DNA of 5,717 nt from Thermoplasmata archaeon (GTDB lineage: Archaea > Thermoplasmatota > Thermoplasmata > Lutacidiplasmatales > UBA184). Of this stretch, positions 5,132 to 5,717 are shown in pieces. Position 1 is the stretch's first letter; each line of letters begins with the position of its first letter. The notes below the pieces were generated by a model. That model ran no database searches. It was not told the DNA's origin and saw only the letters and a program-made list of their open reading frames with translations. The stretch lies in contig JAKATE010000123.1 of the NCBI GenBank assembly GCA_021828085.1, forward strand, positions 1-5,717, given 5' to 3'. The position numbers and the translations under genes are program-made.

Positions 5132-5717
5132 ATGGCCGGTCGTCCCCCGGAACCCGAGTCCCCCTGGACGGGCCCGGGAGGGCCCGTCCGGCTGGAGGTG
5201 GGAACCCATCCGGAGAGCTACCCGTGCAAGGAGTGCGATGCCACCCGGGCCCTTCTCGCCGAACTGGCCGCCCGGAGCCGGGACGTAAACTACGCCTTCG
5301 TCGCTCCGACCGCCCCCGGGCACGAGGGGGAAGCCTCCCCGCCCCCCTGGATCCGGCTTCTCCTCCCGGGCGAGGAGGACGGCCCCGTCCGGTTCCTCGG
5401 GACGCCCGGCGGATGGAACCTGCGCGCGTTCGAGGGGGCCCTCGAGGAGTTCGTACGTCCGGCCCCCCTGGACCCGGAGTGGGAGGGGATCGTCGCCCGG
5501 GTCCGGCGCCACCACCTGGTCCGGGTCTTCACCGACCCCTCGGCCCAGGACACCGTTCCCCTGGTCCGTCATCTCGCACGGCTGAGCGAGCGGGTCTTCC
5601 CCCGGATGAGCGTGGACGTGGTGAACGTCCCGAGCTTCCCCGCCTGGACCCGGCGGCTCTCGCTCCGCTGGCTGCCGGCGGTCGCGGTCGACGATGTAGC
5701 CAGGTACTATGGCATGC
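5132..5717 (+). CDS. Protein disulfide oxidoreductase-like protein with two thioredoxin folds, second active site lost (C-terminus beyond window)
   Basis: 195 residues are visible; the family is usually about 220-240, so roughly 30 are missing. Protein disulfide oxidoreductases (PDO, glutaredoxin-like) are cytosolic enzymes of archaea and thermophiles with two fused thioredoxin folds, each normally bearing CxxC. Fold one: strand VRLEVG (19-24), CKEC at 32-35, a helix to about 49, a possible cis-proline region PPPWIRLLL (70-78), then VRFLGTPGGWNLRAFEGAL (86-104), which resembles the VRYFGxPAG region I recall from Pyrococcus PDO. Fold two: VRVFTDPSAQD (130-140), a helix to about 156, and LPAVAVDD (181-188) with the expected cis-proline Pro182. 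Here SAQD (137-140) stands where CPYC is expected, so the second site is probably inactive. The ATG puts CKEC at the usual distance from the N-terminus. No promoter is visible in the 60 nt after the methyltransferase. The role is probably thiol-disulfide exchange by one site only. Confidence 0.8.
   Translation, partial: MAGRPPEPESPWTGPGGPVRLEVGTHPESYPCKECDATRALLAELAARSRDVNYAFVAPTAPGHEGEASPPPWIRLLLPGEEDGPVRFLGTPGGWNLRAFEGALEEFVRPAPLDPEWEGIVARVRRHHLVRVFTDPSAQDTVPLVRHLARLSERVFPRMSVDVVNVPSFPAWTRRLSLRWLPAVAVDDVARYYGM

Noticed and set aside
4136..5572. Minus-strand open frame of 478 codons
   Set aside because: It is antisense to the methyltransferase, whose motifs are complete, and has a low-complexity composition; scarce stop codons at this GC content explain it.

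Overview
The window is very GC-rich throughout (roughly two thirds or more G+C by eye) and densely coded. It holds six protein genes, two of them cut by the window ends. I found no RNA genes, CRISPR array, insertion sequence or phage signal. Three clues favour an archaeon: a two-domain protein disulfide oxidoreductase of the archaeal/thermophile type; a TATA-like box centred 27 nt upstream of an ATG, as in leaderless archaeal transcripts; and gene boundaries without rho-independent terminators. A high-GC lineage such as soil or subsurface Thermoplasmatota would fit, but that placement is inference. A thermophilic bacterium is not excluded.

Layout. Four genes lie on the minus strand, read from right to left. 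They are an eight-helix membrane protein (4157-3213), an AlkA-type DNA glycosylase (3192-2449), a second, unrelated membrane protein with an intramembrane Cys-Cys pair (2325-1033), and a third membrane protein that runs off the left edge (1006-1). The first two are 20 nt apart and the last two 26 nt apart, so they look like two operons or one long one. A 123-nt gap between the glycosylase and the Cys-Cys protein carries a hairpin and a weak TATA candidate. A 200-nt divergent intergenic region (4158-4357) separates this block from the plus strand. There, a class I SAM-dependent methyltransferase (4358-5071) is followed after 60 nt by the disulfide oxidoreductase (5132 to the right edge).

Most notable points. 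The first and third membrane proteins are distant paralogues: they share an Asn-Glu-x-Leu-Met-Gly helix, a downstream Trp-Phe helix and a Phe-Glu helix at nearly the same spacing. The one at the left edge seems to start a second copy of the first motif. I recognise neither this family nor the Cys-Cys protein. Together they may form an undescribed membrane system, with Met, Glu and Cys residues that could bind metal or cofactor. The disulfide oxidoreductase keeps its first CxxC (CKEC), but its second active site is replaced by SAQD. The glycosylase and methyltransferase look intact and ordinary. How all six genes might work together is not evident. A redox or membrane-homeostasis theme is possible, with the glycosylase as an operon passenger.
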